Positions 1-11,419 of a stretch of 64,000 bases of DNA are shown piece by piece; positions within the stretch are counted from its first letter, which is position 1; the number at the start of each line of letters is the position of its first letter. Origin of the DNA: Bombyx mori (taxonomy: Eukaryota > Arthropoda > Insecta > Lepidoptera > Bombycidae); contig NC_085116.1 in NCBI RefSeq assembly GCF_030269925.1, forward strand, positions 13,082,001 to 13,146,000, written 5' to 3'. The translations under genes were made by a program, and so were the position numbers. The notes beneath the pieces are model-generated. The model saw only the letters and a program-made list of their open reading frames with translations. It was not told where the DNA came from and did not search any database.

Positions 1-640
1 GACTTAACATGAGTTACAGTGGTGGAAGACTATGGCGGATAAATACAAGATATCTCATATTCACAACAAATTTTAAAACAATTAGTAAAATCACTTGAAA
101 TAATTTTGTATTAAACTTAAGACACACAGACTTAGTAGTATATTATGTTGCATGGAATGAGCGTCCGCGATTAGAAATCTTGTTGCGTATAGCTATAGTC
201 TAGTATTAACCTTTAATAAAAGGAGTTAGCTCAAAAGTAATTTAAAAAAATAATATCTACTATATATTTCTGTTTTGAACCCAATAAGAAAACATGGCGA
301 TTAAATAACCGCATTCATGTGTTTTAGAGGGCACTTCGCGTGCACTACTTGACGTTTGCTTTACTGCTAATATCCGACTTGTAAGTTTTATGCGAAAAAC
401 CACTTTGCTTTCATTAATTCTAAGTATTTTAAACTAAAATCTTGAAAGGGTAATTGCCTTTCTTGGAGCGTTGCGCTGTAAATGTTCGTACTTTACTGAA
501 AATACGATGCTATCGGCTTGTCGTGTTTCATTTGAATTCGGGTCATATGTGTTTTGTGCAATTACGAGCAATTTTCACGTTTTCATCAAAAGAAGTGTAT
601 TTTTTCGATTTCTGGCATTTCTAAATAAACAGTTTTCGAT
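1..640. other. AT-rich sequence, nothing recognised
   Basis: I see no repeat family, RNA gene or convincing coding frame here. The only open frames are short and lack any protein motif. Confidence 0.5.
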
Positions 641-647
641 TGTTGTT

Positions 648-1030
648 AAGCTATTGCCTAGCTTTTATCGCGGGCTTTGAGCACGGCGACCGAATAAAGA
701 AATTCCGTAACGAAAATAAAACCTAACACTCCCCCTACCATGTAGCTCGCGTGCAACACATTCACTCGTTGCGCTTAGTGTGTAGTGTTTGTGAATAAGC
801 GCACGGCGTGACGTCGCACTGCATGCGCATCATGAAAAGTCTGCCCATCTCTCTCTCGCGCGATCTAGCTTGTGAGTGTGGAAGGGACAGTTAATGTTTT
901 GCTTTTGTGAATGTTTATAAATATAGCGTGGTCTTATTTTATTATTGTTTTAATATTAAATTATTATTGTCTAATTATAATTGCATAAGTTGATAAAAAA
1001 TGCTATGCAATAGCTTTACCGCGGCAGTGC
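648..1030 (+). repeat. Inverted-repeat (MITE-like) element, copy 1
   Basis: The two ends carry 15-bp inverted repeats with one mismatch: AAGCTATTGCCTAGC at 648-662 and GCTATGCAATAGCTT at 1002-1016. The interior (GCGGGCTTTGAGC, AGAAATTCCGTAACG, CATGTAGCTC, TATAAATATAGCGTGG) recurs in inverted orientation at 42440-42696, so it is a dispersed repeat. This copy holds about 110 bp (near 790-900) that the other lacks. Similarity continues a little past the right inverted repeat, to CACACGTG near 1040, so the true right border is uncertain. No coding capacity; a non-autonomous DNA element is the likeliest reading. Confidence 0.55.
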
Positions 1031-1049
1031 CACACGTGTTTTTTTTTAA

Positions 1050-1450
1050 ATGGGAATCAATACATTCATTTTATCGGGAACACCAAACAGCCCAACTATT
1101 ATTTTATCAACAAATACATTCGCAATGAAAACTAAGTTGTATTCAAGATAGCGGTGAACAATATAGAACCAGCCCAGCCAACCCATATTAAAAGCAGCTT
1201 GTATTGAACTGAAAAGGTTTTCCGTTTAGGGCGACAGAGATCGGTCCGTATGACTTATCGGGATCTAACATCACAATTGTGCTTGACACGGGACGCTAAA
1301 TATGAGGCTCCAAATGTCATCCCCGACACATTGGTTGAATGTGTAAATTTTATCTTGTTTCTATTGATATTATTGTGCCTATGAAGATTCTAGATAATGT
1401 ATTTTGATTTTATATTTTACTTGTCAAACATTGTAACACTTTTTTCGTTG
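1050..1450. other. AT-rich sequence, nothing recognised
   Basis: No repeat family or coding signal recognised. Confidence 0.4.
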
Positions 1451-1454
1451 CTTA

Positions 1455-1515
1455 GACCGGTGAACGTGATCACGGCCCACCTGGTGTTAAGTGGTTATCG
1501 GAGCCCGTATCACAA
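1455..1515 (-). repeat. Bm1 SINE fragment (3' end)
   Basis: About 60 bp match the 3' part of Bm1 read backwards (CACGGCCCACCTGGTG, TTAAGTGGTTATCGGAGCCC). The tRNA-like head and the rest are missing. Confidence 0.6.
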
Positions 1516-1519
1516 TAAA

Positions 1520-2235
1520 CAGCGTAAGTCCACCGTGAAAAAAAAATTGTGTCATAATTACGTGATACAAATTTGGGGAATGCCCACTCTCCATAGTGTG
1601 CTAGGCCCAAGGTGGACATCAAATATTACTATAAAAATGGACTGATTCAAATTCTTAAATGTATTAGATATCTAAAAAATATATTGAAATTGACGCCACT
1701 ATTATAAAAAATATAATAAAAATAAAAAACTCGTTTTGAGGTTAATTTTCTATATAAATACCTCAAGAACTTTTCTTTTTTTAATGTTTAAGATGTTCCT
1801 AATGTATTTTTATCCAATTGTAGTTATTAGGGTATAAAAAACACATACTTCTTTAAATATCTATATTTTCTTCATCTTCATACACAATTAGTAAATCATC
1901 TAAAAATAGCACAGGAGAGCATATAGACGGTTTTAAATCTCGGTCAGGTTAAAACCACAATTCACACAATGTTTTTCAGTCGTAGTATGAAACGTTATAG
2001 ATAAAAGCAAAATAAATCGAAGAAAAATCAAAACACATCCATTTTGAACGCAAGCACAAGCAGCAAGCGAAGTGTCAGTCAGTCAGATTAAAATCAGTGT
2101 TGTCAGTATAAAGAAAAATAATTACATGAAATTCATATATCGATCATTTTTTTAAATAACGGATAATTGATTTATTTCTTAATCTTTTTTTTACGAGTAC
2201 ACATTATTGTTTATTTTTTATGTTTTTGGTTTTGT
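1520..2235. other. AT-rich sequence, nothing recognised
   Basis: No coding or repeat signal that I can support. Confidence 0.4.
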
Positions 2236-2239
2236 TTTT

Positions 2240-2375
2240 TTTTATTGCTTAGATGGGTGGACGATCTCACAGCCACCCTGGTGTTAAGTGGTTACTGGAG
2301 CCCACAAACATATACAACGTAAATGCGCCACCCACCTTGACATATAAGTTCTAAGGTTTCAAGTATAGTAACAAG
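2240..2375 (-). repeat. Bm1 SINE, 5'-truncated
   Basis: Begins on this strand with the T-run and ATTGCTTAGATGGGTGGACG that mark the Bm1 3' end, then follows the Bm1 consensus to the AAGTATAGTAACAAG region, where it breaks off. The head with the RNA polymerase III promoter is absent. Confidence 0.75.
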
Positions 2376-2379
2376 TTAA

Positions 2380-3020
2380 AGTCCAATGGGTATGTCTTTG
2401 ATGTTATTTTATGTGCTTAAAATCGATTAAAACCGATTAATTAATGATAATACTTAAAATGATTTATTTATATGTTTTTTTATATACTTAAAATGTTTAC
2501 TTAATACGTAAAAGGTTTTGATGCTGGCAATATTTTTCCCGCAAAAATAAAAATATTGTTTTTTTCAACAGAGTTACTTTTTTTAAACTACTTATTGTAA
2601 ACTGTAGTGGCGCTTATTTGCAAGAAAGTAAATGCATATTTATTTATGACAAAATTAATGCACTAAGTATTTTTTCTCTAATCTATTGTCCGCTTTGGGC
2701 CTAAAATGGGCCGTCCCCTTTTGCGGGTTTTATTGCTCTTGAGTATTGGAATGCTTGTGGTAAAAAAAATAACAATAAATTGACTCACGTCGTATATTTG
2801 AAGCTATTTAGGTATCTTTATATTTGCACCGAGTCAACCGTTATATGTGTAGAATTTTAGTTTACGGAACAATATAAAACATTTTATCTTCTTATTCCTG
2901 CAGTGCCTTATAGCTTTCAGGGTATCAGGCAAATATATATTGTTATATTTTAACTACCTTATTAATTTAATATCTTTACTGGTCGCCTGACTAAAGTTGA
3001 GCAGTGGTATTTGCACTGAT
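2380..3020. other. AT-rich sequence, nothing recognised
   Basis: No feature supported. Confidence 0.4.
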
Positions 3021-3029
3021 GTCTTGCAT

Positions 3030-3085
3030 AACCACCAATAATCAGGTGGGCTGTGAGTTCGTTTACTAATCTGTCTATGCGATAA
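3030..3085 (+). repeat. Bm1 SINE tail fragment
   Basis: A short decayed match to the Bm1 3' end (ATCAGGTGGGCTGTGAG, then TTCGTTTACTAATCTG) ending in an A-rich stretch. Confidence 0.5.
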
Positions 3086-3142
3086 AGAAAATAATGAAAT
3101 ATCCACGGGCAGAATGTTATATCTATTGCTGCACGAAACGTT

Positions 3143-3322
3143 CTGGAAGTCGTCGTGGCCTAGAGCATAAGACGTCCGGTGCATTCGTATCTAGCGATGC
3201 AACGTGTTCGAATCCCGGTCGGCAGGTACCAATTTTTAAAATGAAATACGTACTTAACAAATGTTGACTTACCTCAAACCTCAAGCACCGGTCACCGTCC
3301 TCGTCGAACCCGTGGAAAAATT
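3143..3322 (+). repeat. Chimeric SINE: tRNA-like head joined to LINE family B tail
   Basis: Positions 3148-3235 resemble the Bm1 tRNA-derived head: an A-box-like stretch (GTGGCCTAGAGCATAAG), a variable middle, then a B box (GTTCGAATCCC). It runs on to AATGAAATACGTACTTAAC as in Bm1, but from about 3275 becomes CAAGCACCGGTCACCGTCC, which belongs to LINE family B seen at 39990 and 63780. The junction could be an insertion, a deletion or a template switch. It is not a functional tRNA gene: there is no clear cloverleaf and the arm after the B box has decayed. Confidence 0.55.
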
Positions 3323-3329
3323 TGGTTCA

Positions 3330-5265
3330 CAATTAAATCTTCAAATAGTACTTTTTTAATTGAACATGAATTATTCCGGTGATGGTCTAACAAGGATTTA
3401 GCATTAAAAAAGGTTCAAATATTTTGTTAAAATTAACTAATATGGTCCAAATCAAACGAAGCGAATGCCAACCCCGCACCTTAATGATTCATACTAAAAA
3501 TAAATTCAAAGCCTCCTTCGCTTCTTTGCATAAAAGTTTCTTATCAGCCGAACTCTGAACACGACAACAATTTTGCGCCTAATGACTGTCACGGGAACAA
3601 CAATAGTGACAAATCGTTATTTTTTTTCCGTTTTCACAAACCTTGTAAATAATTGTCTAGTCATTTTAGTACGTCTGCTGCATTAGGTTGTACAAACTAT
3701 ATGGTGTAGTCAGTAAATCGATTTTAGATTCACAAATAGACGTTGGGTTTTGTATTTTTTACATCGCGACCGGCGAAGCTTCATTTTTAGAGGCAGTACG
3801 GTTTCTCTATTTTAGCATTTATTACGCTACGTATTATAATATAAATAGGTGAAAGCGAAGATATTATGTAATATGAAGAATCATTACCACAAACTTTTTT
3901 TATTCTTTAATTTTTAAAATTAATTAAGATCTTTAATTAAGATGTTTGTAGGTAAAAAAAGTATTGTTGTTAAAAATTAATGCAGTTCTTTTCTTTCAAG
4001 ACGTAGCGGGCTTTTTCCCGATGAGGATTTCTTTTGAATGGAGTGTATTTTAGAATGGGATTGTCATCGTTCCTGCTTTGCTGCTCGGATGACGGCTTTT
4101 CACGCCCTGCTTCGTTTTGAATTGAACCGATGTGAATGGACTTAATACAAAAGCAACGTCTGTAAAGCTATAAATGGAGATTAAAAAAAAATCCTTTAGA
4201 CGTCTGAGCCATGATCGTCCAGTCTATTTTTGTGGAACTCTTTATTACCAAAAAATAAAGTAGAAATTCAAAATTATGTTTGATTCTTTCACACCCGGTT
4301 CATAATCTATAGATTCCAAGAAATTCAGTCGATTGCTAATCTTCTTGTACCGAAAATATTGTTTTAACTAAAATTACCTCTGATAGCTGTTTTAACATTG
4401 ATTCTGCATAGATAGACCAGGGTATATATATATATATATAACTAACTTTTGGCTGACTTTCATGTATATTTCATATATTTCAAATACCTTTTGATGTGCT
4501 AAAATTTTTCGTAGGTCACTCAGGTATATAAGCTATCTAAAAATAGTTATAAATAGGCATCTACGCATATAATTTAAAGAAGATTCGACAACTTTCTCCA
4601 AATATTGTAGATGTCTTATTAAATATGAATTTTATTAACTTATTTGTTTGTTAATTATAGTATTATATTTTGATTTGCAATTTTTTCTATCAATGTAATA
4701 TGTAATCTTATGTTTTTCGAGTAATTAAAGTGTAAATTTTAAAATAAAAAATTGTATATAATAATTAAAAAATATATTCGAATTCGAGTTTTTTTTCGAT
4801 TTTTTGCATTTTCTGAGAAGATTTACTATAGTAACATATATATTTTTTTTCACCATCGGAAAAAAGAAATTTCAACGAACAGAAAACATTCAAATTTTTT
4901 GAAAAAAGCTGATATTTTGACGGGTGAATTTTCGATTGAAAATTAGGGTCCTTTTTTGATATTAATTCAAAATAAGGTGAAAAAATAACTATTTCTAATC
5001 AAATAAATTACAGCGTATTTGGGACATAAAAAGGTAAGTTTTCAGCAAATTTCGTGAAAAAAGTTTTTTTTTTGAAAAAGATAAAAATGAAAAACCAAAA
5101 ACTTGGTTTTTTTAATTTTTCACTTAAATTTTGAGGTTATGTGAAAAAATAGTAAATACAAAAGTGTTAGATCTTTTTGTTACCTACAACTTTGCCGTTT
5201 GACTTTTTCCATAGGACTTTTACTTTTGCCGGAAATCGAGAAAAACCGTTTTTTACCCTAAACCT
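3330..5265. other. AT-rich sequence with a short (TA)n run
   Basis: No gene or recognised repeat. A (TA)n run sits at about 4424-4440. The stretch 4780-5260 is rich in T-runs and A-runs. Confidence 0.4.
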
Positions 5266-5272
5266 ACCCCGA

Positions 5273-5289
5273 CCCCCCCCCCCCCCCCC
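5273..5289 (+). repeat. 17-nt poly-C run
   Basis: Seventeen consecutive C residues in otherwise AT-rich sequence. The reverse strand is a G-run able in principle to form a G-quadruplex. Confidence 0.9.
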
Positions 5290-5751
5290 AACCCCTTCCC
5301 GACCTCAGATCGCCCGTAAATTATTTTTCCTTTCATTTTTATAATATTCCCCTCCTTTTGTAATGGGTTTTATACTACTATTATTTTTTTTAGTTTTAAA
5401 AATTATCGACACTGGTCTAAGATGTTATTTGTCGAAAACTAACAGTTGACATCCTAGTAGGTTTGTCGCACATTGTAAAATGTATCAAACAGAAATGAAA
5501 GTAAATCGTAAGCATTTTGTTTAAGACTTTCAAGAAAATTACAATACTGCACTTAGATATTTTGAATTTCAACTAATCTTAAACTCTCTAATTAGAATTC
5601 AAATTGAGCTCTCGATCAACTTAGTACTTAAGAAATCAGTGAAAGAAACGATAACAACAAACATGATTGATATCCGTTTAAACAAAACGAAATTAAAAGT
5701 AAACAGAATCGGGCTGGCTGCGTGTTTACCGACGTTCCTAATCAACTAGTG

Positions 5752-6080
5752 CAGTGATTCTCAACCTTTTTTTGTTGCGGCACACATTTAACGATTTCAA
5801 AATTTGGCGGCACACAAAAAAAAAGATAAAATTTATTTACTTACTACAACACACTGCATATATAGTTTATCAAAAAATTTTAATATACGAAATAAACTAA
5901 AATATACTATAATTTTTTTTTGTGGATTTAAATATATATTCATGTTTAAAATATTTTTCTTTTAAAATGATATAATTTAATAATATTAACATTATTATAT
6001 ATGTTCGCAAAATTTGGCGGCACACTTTTGAAATTTGGCGGCACACAAAAGTGCCGCGGAACAGTGGTTGAGAATCACTG
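5752..6080. mobile_element. Non-autonomous hAT-type MITE with 8-bp target duplication
   Basis: The 329-bp element has 15-bp terminal inverted repeats, CAGTGATTCTCAACC at the left and GGTTGAGAATCACTG at the right. Directly outside both is the same 8-bp sequence AACTAGTG (5744-5751 and 6081-6088). An 8-bp target duplication and CAGTG...CACTG ends are hallmarks of hAT transposons. The interior is AT-rich and contains three copies of TTGGCGGCACAC as sub-terminal repeats. There is no transposase, so a related autonomous hAT must have moved it. Confidence 0.88.
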
Positions 6081-6251
6081 AACTAGTGTAACCACACGTG
6101 CCTGCTCGAATGTTTGCTAAAGCTTTTATTACACCTAATATAAACACGTTGAGGGCAATAAAAAAAAATACATATTTCCGTGAAAATCAACGGCTTACGC
6201 AGAACGGCTTGCCGTGTATAGTGTGTATACATTGAACGATTTACTTTTATT

Positions 6252-6633
6252 AACCGACTTCAAAAAAGGAGAAGGTTCTCAATTCGACTGTCTGTTTTTT
6301 TTTTATGTTTGTTACCTCATAACTTTTGACTGGATGAATCGATTTTGATGATTCTTTTTTCATTAGAAAGGTGACACTTCCCGTGTGGTTCCATTTCAAT
6401 TTAGTCCAGTTCTGATAATGGTTCTTATAATGGCAAATTTAAGACTTATGTGGTTTTCTCATGGAAGTCTTAAATTTTTCATATAAGTCTTAAATTTGCA
6501 TTAAGTACGTGCGCGACAACTAGATGAATAACTCAATAACTCAATATCACGCCGACCGATTTCGATGATTATTGTTTTTAGTGTATATTAATTTGTTTTG
6601 GAATATCTTTTTTTTTTCTATTTGAAGTCGGTT
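6252..6633. mobile_element. MITE-like element with AACCGACTTC inverted ends
   Basis: Inverted repeats AACCGACTTCAAA (6252-6264) and TTTGAAGTCGGTT (6621-6633) bound about 380 bp of AT-rich, non-coding DNA. I did not find a clear target-site duplication, so the superfamily is open. Ends of this kind are common in Lepidoptera. Confidence 0.6.
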
Positions 6634-6639
6634 TTTGTT

Positions 6640-7460
6640 AAAGTATGTCTATTTACAATTATTCGCTGTAAATTCGTTTCGAGGTTTTTCTTTAGTTACT
6701 CTAAGCATTGTTTCTGTTATGTCAATGTGCAGATGAAACTCCCAGTTCTTTCGGTATTATTGAAGTCCCCAGATAAGCGTCCTAAATTATACGGCCCTAA
6801 GCTGGATTTTCGGCTGTGTTAGACAGTTGAAACAAAACTACGAGACAAAAGCAGTGCGGAGTTGTAACCTATCAATTAGTGGTTGGTAGCTGTACTAAGC
6901 ATTAAATACGATTTTCAAGAGACAGATGTGAACGAAGTTTTAGTTTGATATACTATTTCGTTCTTATTCTATAAACTAACAATTTTATGGTTTCGTGTTA
7001 ACTCAATTTAATACAATTATTACTTAAAAGTAGCAAATTTTCTTGTTTTTCCCTTTTTTCTAAAAAGATAGTAATTCAATTCCTATCAATTTATCTCGGC
7101 ACTGATTAAAATACTGATATATACTCAGGAAATTATATTAAAATTGATGAAAACCATTTGTGTAGTTTTACGTATGTTTCATCATTGAGACTGATTTCTA
7201 TGCTGGAGTTCTAGATGTTTGAGTATCGAACCAAACTGAAACCTTAGAATTCCATCTACGATCGACCATCACCTATTTGCAAGTAATTAATTCATTTTCT
7301 TCATATTATTCAGAGTTTAATACTTATAATCTGCTATTAAGGAGCCCAATATAAAAAAAAGCCTAAGCTATACATGGATGATAGGTACAGAGGTATCAAT
7401 GAAAAATCCTTTGATAGTCTAAACCTTTACTAATAATGTGCTTGGTACGACAAGCTTAGC
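6640..7460. other. AT-rich sequence, nothing recognised
   Basis: No coding or repeat signal supported. Confidence 0.4.
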
Positions 7461-7465
7461 GACGA

Positions 7466-7926
7466 TTTTTTTTTTTTTTTTATTTTTTTTTTCTTGCTTA
7501 GATGGATGGACGAGCTCACAGCCCACCTGGTGTTAAGTGGTTACTGGAGCCCATAGACATCTACAACGTAAATGCGCCACCCACCTCGAGATATAAGTTC
7601 TAAGATCTCAGGTATAGTTACAACGGCTACCGCACCCTTCGAACCGAAACGCATTACTGCTTCACGGCGGAAATAAGCGGGGTGGTGGTACCTACCCGTG
7701 CGGACTCCCAAGAGGTCCTACCACCAGTGATTACGCAAATTATAATTTTGCGGGTTTTATTTTTATTGCACGATGTTATTCCTTCACCGTGGAAGTCAAT
7801 CGTGAACATTTGTTGAGTACGTATTTCATTAGAAAAATTGGTACCCGCCTGCGGGATTCGAACACCGGTGCATCGCTTCAATACGAATGCACCGGACGTC
7901 TTATCCGTTAGTACACAACGACTTTT
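7466..7926 (-). repeat. Bm1: Bm1 SINE, full length
   Basis: A near-complete Bm1 read on the minus strand. The poly-T at 7469-7493 is the element's A tail. The body follows in reverse, and the tRNA-derived head lies at 7855-7926, with the B box reading GGATTCGAACACC here. The head and tail place this among the four longest Bm1 copies in the window. Confidence 0.88.
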
Positions 7927-8274
7927 TTAAATGTTTTTAAATGTTTTAAATGTTAAATGATGAGCGAGTTAAATATGTTCAAACAATCTAAAAATCGCAA
8001 TTACTACAATCGATTCTAAAAACATCTCGCTCCGTGGTATATAATCATGGAGATAGTATTCGATTTGTCTCTGACTCCCGACTATCCATGGGCAACACAA
8101 ACTCAAGATTCAATCATGACTGTTCTTCAGATTTTTGTCGAATAAACTAGGGTTAAATCATAGAGAATCATCGAGAGAACGTCCGAAATAATTTACATAA
8201 ACTTGTCAGAAGAACCCAGCACCATTGTATTCATATCTACTGTATGATTCTAACTGTGAACTCTTTTGTTCTAG

Positions 8275-8559
8275 GTGTCAACACGAAAATTGCGATCATT
8301 ATCAACTTTATAATTCAACTGACGGATGGTGACATCGCACCAGATAAATCAGTGAAAGACGCGAAGGCATTTTTGAAAGATAGACCGATATCAAACGATA
8401 TACCCGCACCAGAATCACTGCCGGTCCTACACGGAAACGATACGAGATGTAAGATATCGGAGTATCTGTGCGTTAACAAGAAATGCATACCGATAAACCG
8501 TTTCTGTGACGGCAGCAACGACTGCGGGGACTCTTCAGATGAACCGAGACATTGCACAC
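8275..8559 (+). CDS. Single exon encoding an LDL-receptor class A module
   Basis: This exon encodes about 95 residues ending in a six-cysteine LDLa repeat. The cysteines fall as C-x6-C-x4-C-x6-C-x4-C-x9-C, with the CDGSNDC and SDE signature that holds the calcium ion in this family. The preceding 55 or so residues show no domain; part is hydrophobic ([11 protein letters not shown]). The acceptor is TTTTGTTCTAG ending at 8274 and the donor is CAC followed by GTGAGT at 8560. Both ends fall in codon phase 1, so the exon is symmetric, as is usual for shuffled extracellular modules. The frame stays open upstream but that part is intron-like. Other exons of the gene are not visible, so the protein (receptor, matrix protein or modular protease) cannot be named. 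LDLa modules act outside the cell or on receptor ectodomains. Confidence 0.8.
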
Positions 8560-8654
8560 GTGAGTATATTTTGATAATTTTACTAAGATTTGAAGAAATA
8601 AAAAAAAAACTAGTTTATATATTTCTGCATGTCGAGTATCTAATGCGTAATTTC

Positions 8655-8925
8655 GGGAGATTTTTAATTATATTTTATTATTGCTTAGATGGGTGGACGA
8701 TCTCACGGCCCACCTGATGTTAAGTGGTTACCGGAGCCCATAGACATCAACAACGTAAATGCCGCCACCCACCTTGAGATATGAGTTGTAAGGTCTCACT
8801 TACAACGGCTGCCCCACCCTTCAAACCGAAAAGCATTACTGCTTCACGGTAGAGTTAGGCAGGGTGGTGGTGGTACTGGTACCTACCCGTGCGGACTCAC
8901 AGGACATTCTACCACTAGTGTTTCC
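8655..8925 (-). repeat. Bm1: Bm1 SINE, 5'-truncated, in the putative intron
   Basis: Starts with ATTGCTTAGATGGGTGGACG and follows Bm1 up to the CCGTGCGGACTCAC region, where it stops. It lies about 100 bp downstream of the LDLa exon. Confidence 0.82.
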
Positions 8926-9140
8926 TACGTATATGAATACAGTCAACTTTATGCATGTGAGTCTGCAATCACTGATACTGCGGTTACATATTTTTCTTTT
9001 TACCTTTTGATACAAAAGCATTTGAATTTTGAATGTCTATGTATATCGGTAAATGTCATTAAAGACATTTTGTTCTTTGATGTGAAGGATTGAGATTATA
9101 GATAATTTATTCTAAACTAGTTTAATCTTTGGAATCGATA

Positions 9141-9270
9141 TCTATATATTAATACGTGAAGCAAAAACTTTGTATCCCTTTTTACGAAAATTGCGCGGAC
9201 GGAGGAGTATGAAATTTTCCACACTTAAAGAGAATATAGAGAAGAAATTCGACTACTGGGGGACCACTAG
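9141..9270 (+). mobile_element. Non-autonomous Helitron, short copy (family H1)
   Basis: Begins TCTATATATTAATACGTGAA and ends GGGGACCACTAG, matching the Helitron rule of 5' TC and 3' CTAG with insertion between A and T and no target duplication. At 130 bp it is an internally deleted relative of the copies at 22114, 28138 and 37243. Confidence 0.8.
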
Positions 9271-9274
9271 TATT

Positions 9275-10560
9275 TTATTATTATGGGTACATTAATAAAA
9301 TTTCAGTCACACAAGCTTTGTTTTGATAGATCTATGATCGTCTTGAGAAATATGTGTGAGAAAGTTCTAAAATTGTTTAGAAAAATTTCATGTCACATGA
9401 CACGAAAGTTACAGGAACCTGATTTTGAAATAAATTTAAAATTACTCAACCTTCCCGTTTCATAGCTCACATTAATTAACTACAATGAATATAAATAACG
9501 GCCTCGTTGAGAATAAAGACAAAATTAATTCTTAATTCATTCTAAATTTAATTAGACAGTATTAGAACAATATTCTTAGGTTAGCGAATGTAACCTTATT
9601 TAATTATAGCCTTAGGCGTCCGTGACCGCGAAAACTGTTATGTACTGAAAATTATCCGAAAGGTTGAAAATTATATAATAACAATAATTTCCCGAGATTA
9701 AAACCGTAATCGCAGCTGGAATTGCTATTTTCAGACTTAGATTTTTTTTTTAAATGCGCTACACTTCTACTCAGTTAATCGGAAGATGTCTCTCAAATAT
9801 AGTTTTGGACGTTAATAATAAAGTACATATCTATTTTAACCAAGATTACATTTTTTTGCTCAAATAAGTAGCCTCGACCGAGGCCTATTAAAGGGTAAAG
9901 GGTTGTCAAAATAACATGTCGCAGTACACATAAAAATACGAGATTGAAGTTTCAATTTATAATACAACTGTTACCTCATCCAACAAAATGGTTTATGGAT
10001 ATAAGGCAATAAACTATAGTCATTTGTGACTCAAATCTGATTATAAATTTTAGTTTGTACAACAACAAAATTGACATTTATTTTAAAGCTTAAAAATGAA
10101 AATCATGACAATAAGTAAAATAATAAAATTGAATATAGTTGAATAGTCTCCCGCGAGATTAACAACCTTGCTTTGAATTCTGAAATTAATCCCGTGCAAA
10201 TAAGATAGGGTATTCCCTCCTAGGTAGGGACGTCCCAAGCAATCTATCTTCAAGACGAATACAAGGAAATTTTCAATTCGAATTGAAGTATTGTGTTTTT
10301 TTATTTGAACTTTTCAATAAACTATTTCGATTAGAAACTTGTCAATGAATCGAAAGATTGGGTGTGTTTATTTAAAAAAAAAACATTAATCAAACCCGAA
10401 TTCGTTTTTGTCAGTAGGTAATAATATTTATAATTATTAAAATCATCAAGTTTGGACCTAGTGAAATTAAACTGTTTTATTGGGAATTCTTCTTTGTCAG
10501 TGTTGATGCTCCAAGTTTGTACTTTCACTGCGAAGAAGGTATTTTAAGGAAAGAATTTTA
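9275..10560. other. AT-rich sequence, nothing recognised
   Basis: No gene or known repeat supported. Confidence 0.4.
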
Positions 10561-10564
10561 TCAT

Positions 10565-10812
10565 AGCATTTTTATTTTTATTTTATTGCTTAGGTGGGTG
10601 GGCGAGGTCACGGCCCACCAGGTGTTATGTGGTTACCGGAGCCCATGGACACCTACGACGTAAATGCCGCCACCTATCTCGAGACATAAGTTATAAGTCT
10701 CAGTTTTAACACTACAACGGCTGCCCTACCCTACAAACCGAAACGCATTACTGCTTCATGGTAGAAATAGGCATGGCGGTCGTGCCTACCCGTGCGGACT
10801 CAGCAACCAGTA
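10565..10812 (-). repeat. Bm1: Bm1 SINE, 5'-truncated
   Basis: T-rich start, then TTGCTTAGGTGGGTGGGCGA and the Bm1 body in reverse. It ends near CGTGCGGACTCAGC. Moderately diverged. Confidence 0.78.
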
Positions 10813-10900
10813 ACTACGCCGCACCGGGCGTCATATCCTTTAAGCCACGATTTCGGACGACTTCGCAATACCACGCAATAATCTCTGTCACCTTCCCAGT

Positions 10901-11419
10901 GTGGTCAGAGCGCGGAGGGCCCAATCTCGGCGGTCCGTGCTGGAGTCATGGTCCAGGCGGCTGGCCGATCCTTCGGCTGGTCGTAGGATCGTCGAGGCGA
11001 TTCGCCCGATTCTTGTGGATTGGGTGAATCGTGACAGAGGACGCCTCACTTTCCGGCTCACGCAGGTGCTCACTGGGCATGGTTGCTTCGGTGAGTTCCT
11101 GCACCGGATCGGAGCCGAGCCGACGGCAGAGTGTTACCATTGTGGTTGCGACTTGGACACGGCGGAGCACACGCTCGTTGCCTGCCCCGCATGGGAGGGG
11201 TGGCGCCGTGTCCTTGTCGCAAAAATAGGAAACGACTTGTCGTTGCCGAGTGTTGTGGCATCGATGCTCGGCAACGACGAGTCGTGGAAGGCGATGCTCG
11301 ACTTCTGCGAGTGCACCATCTCGCAGAAGGAGGCGGCGGGGCGCGTGAGAGACGCACAAGCCCGCCGCCGTCGAGCGGGGGCCAGGGAGGCGGATCTCGC
11401 CCTAGCCCTGGCCCTCTAA
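10901..11419 (+). pseudogene. C-terminal end of R1-clade LINE ORF2 (zinc-knuckle region)
   Basis: About 172 residues are open with no start of their own. They correspond to the region after the reverse transcriptase of R1-type ORF2 proteins. A cysteine-histidine knuckle, CYHCGCDLDTAEHTLVAC, is visible; it is the usual C-terminal nucleic-acid-binding motif of this clade. The tail is rich in Arg and Ala. The same segment of the copy at 61.5-63.5 kb shares long identical blocks such as SWKAMLDFCE and TISQKEAA. The endonuclease and reverse transcriptase are missing, so it cannot act on its own. Confidence 0.82.
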
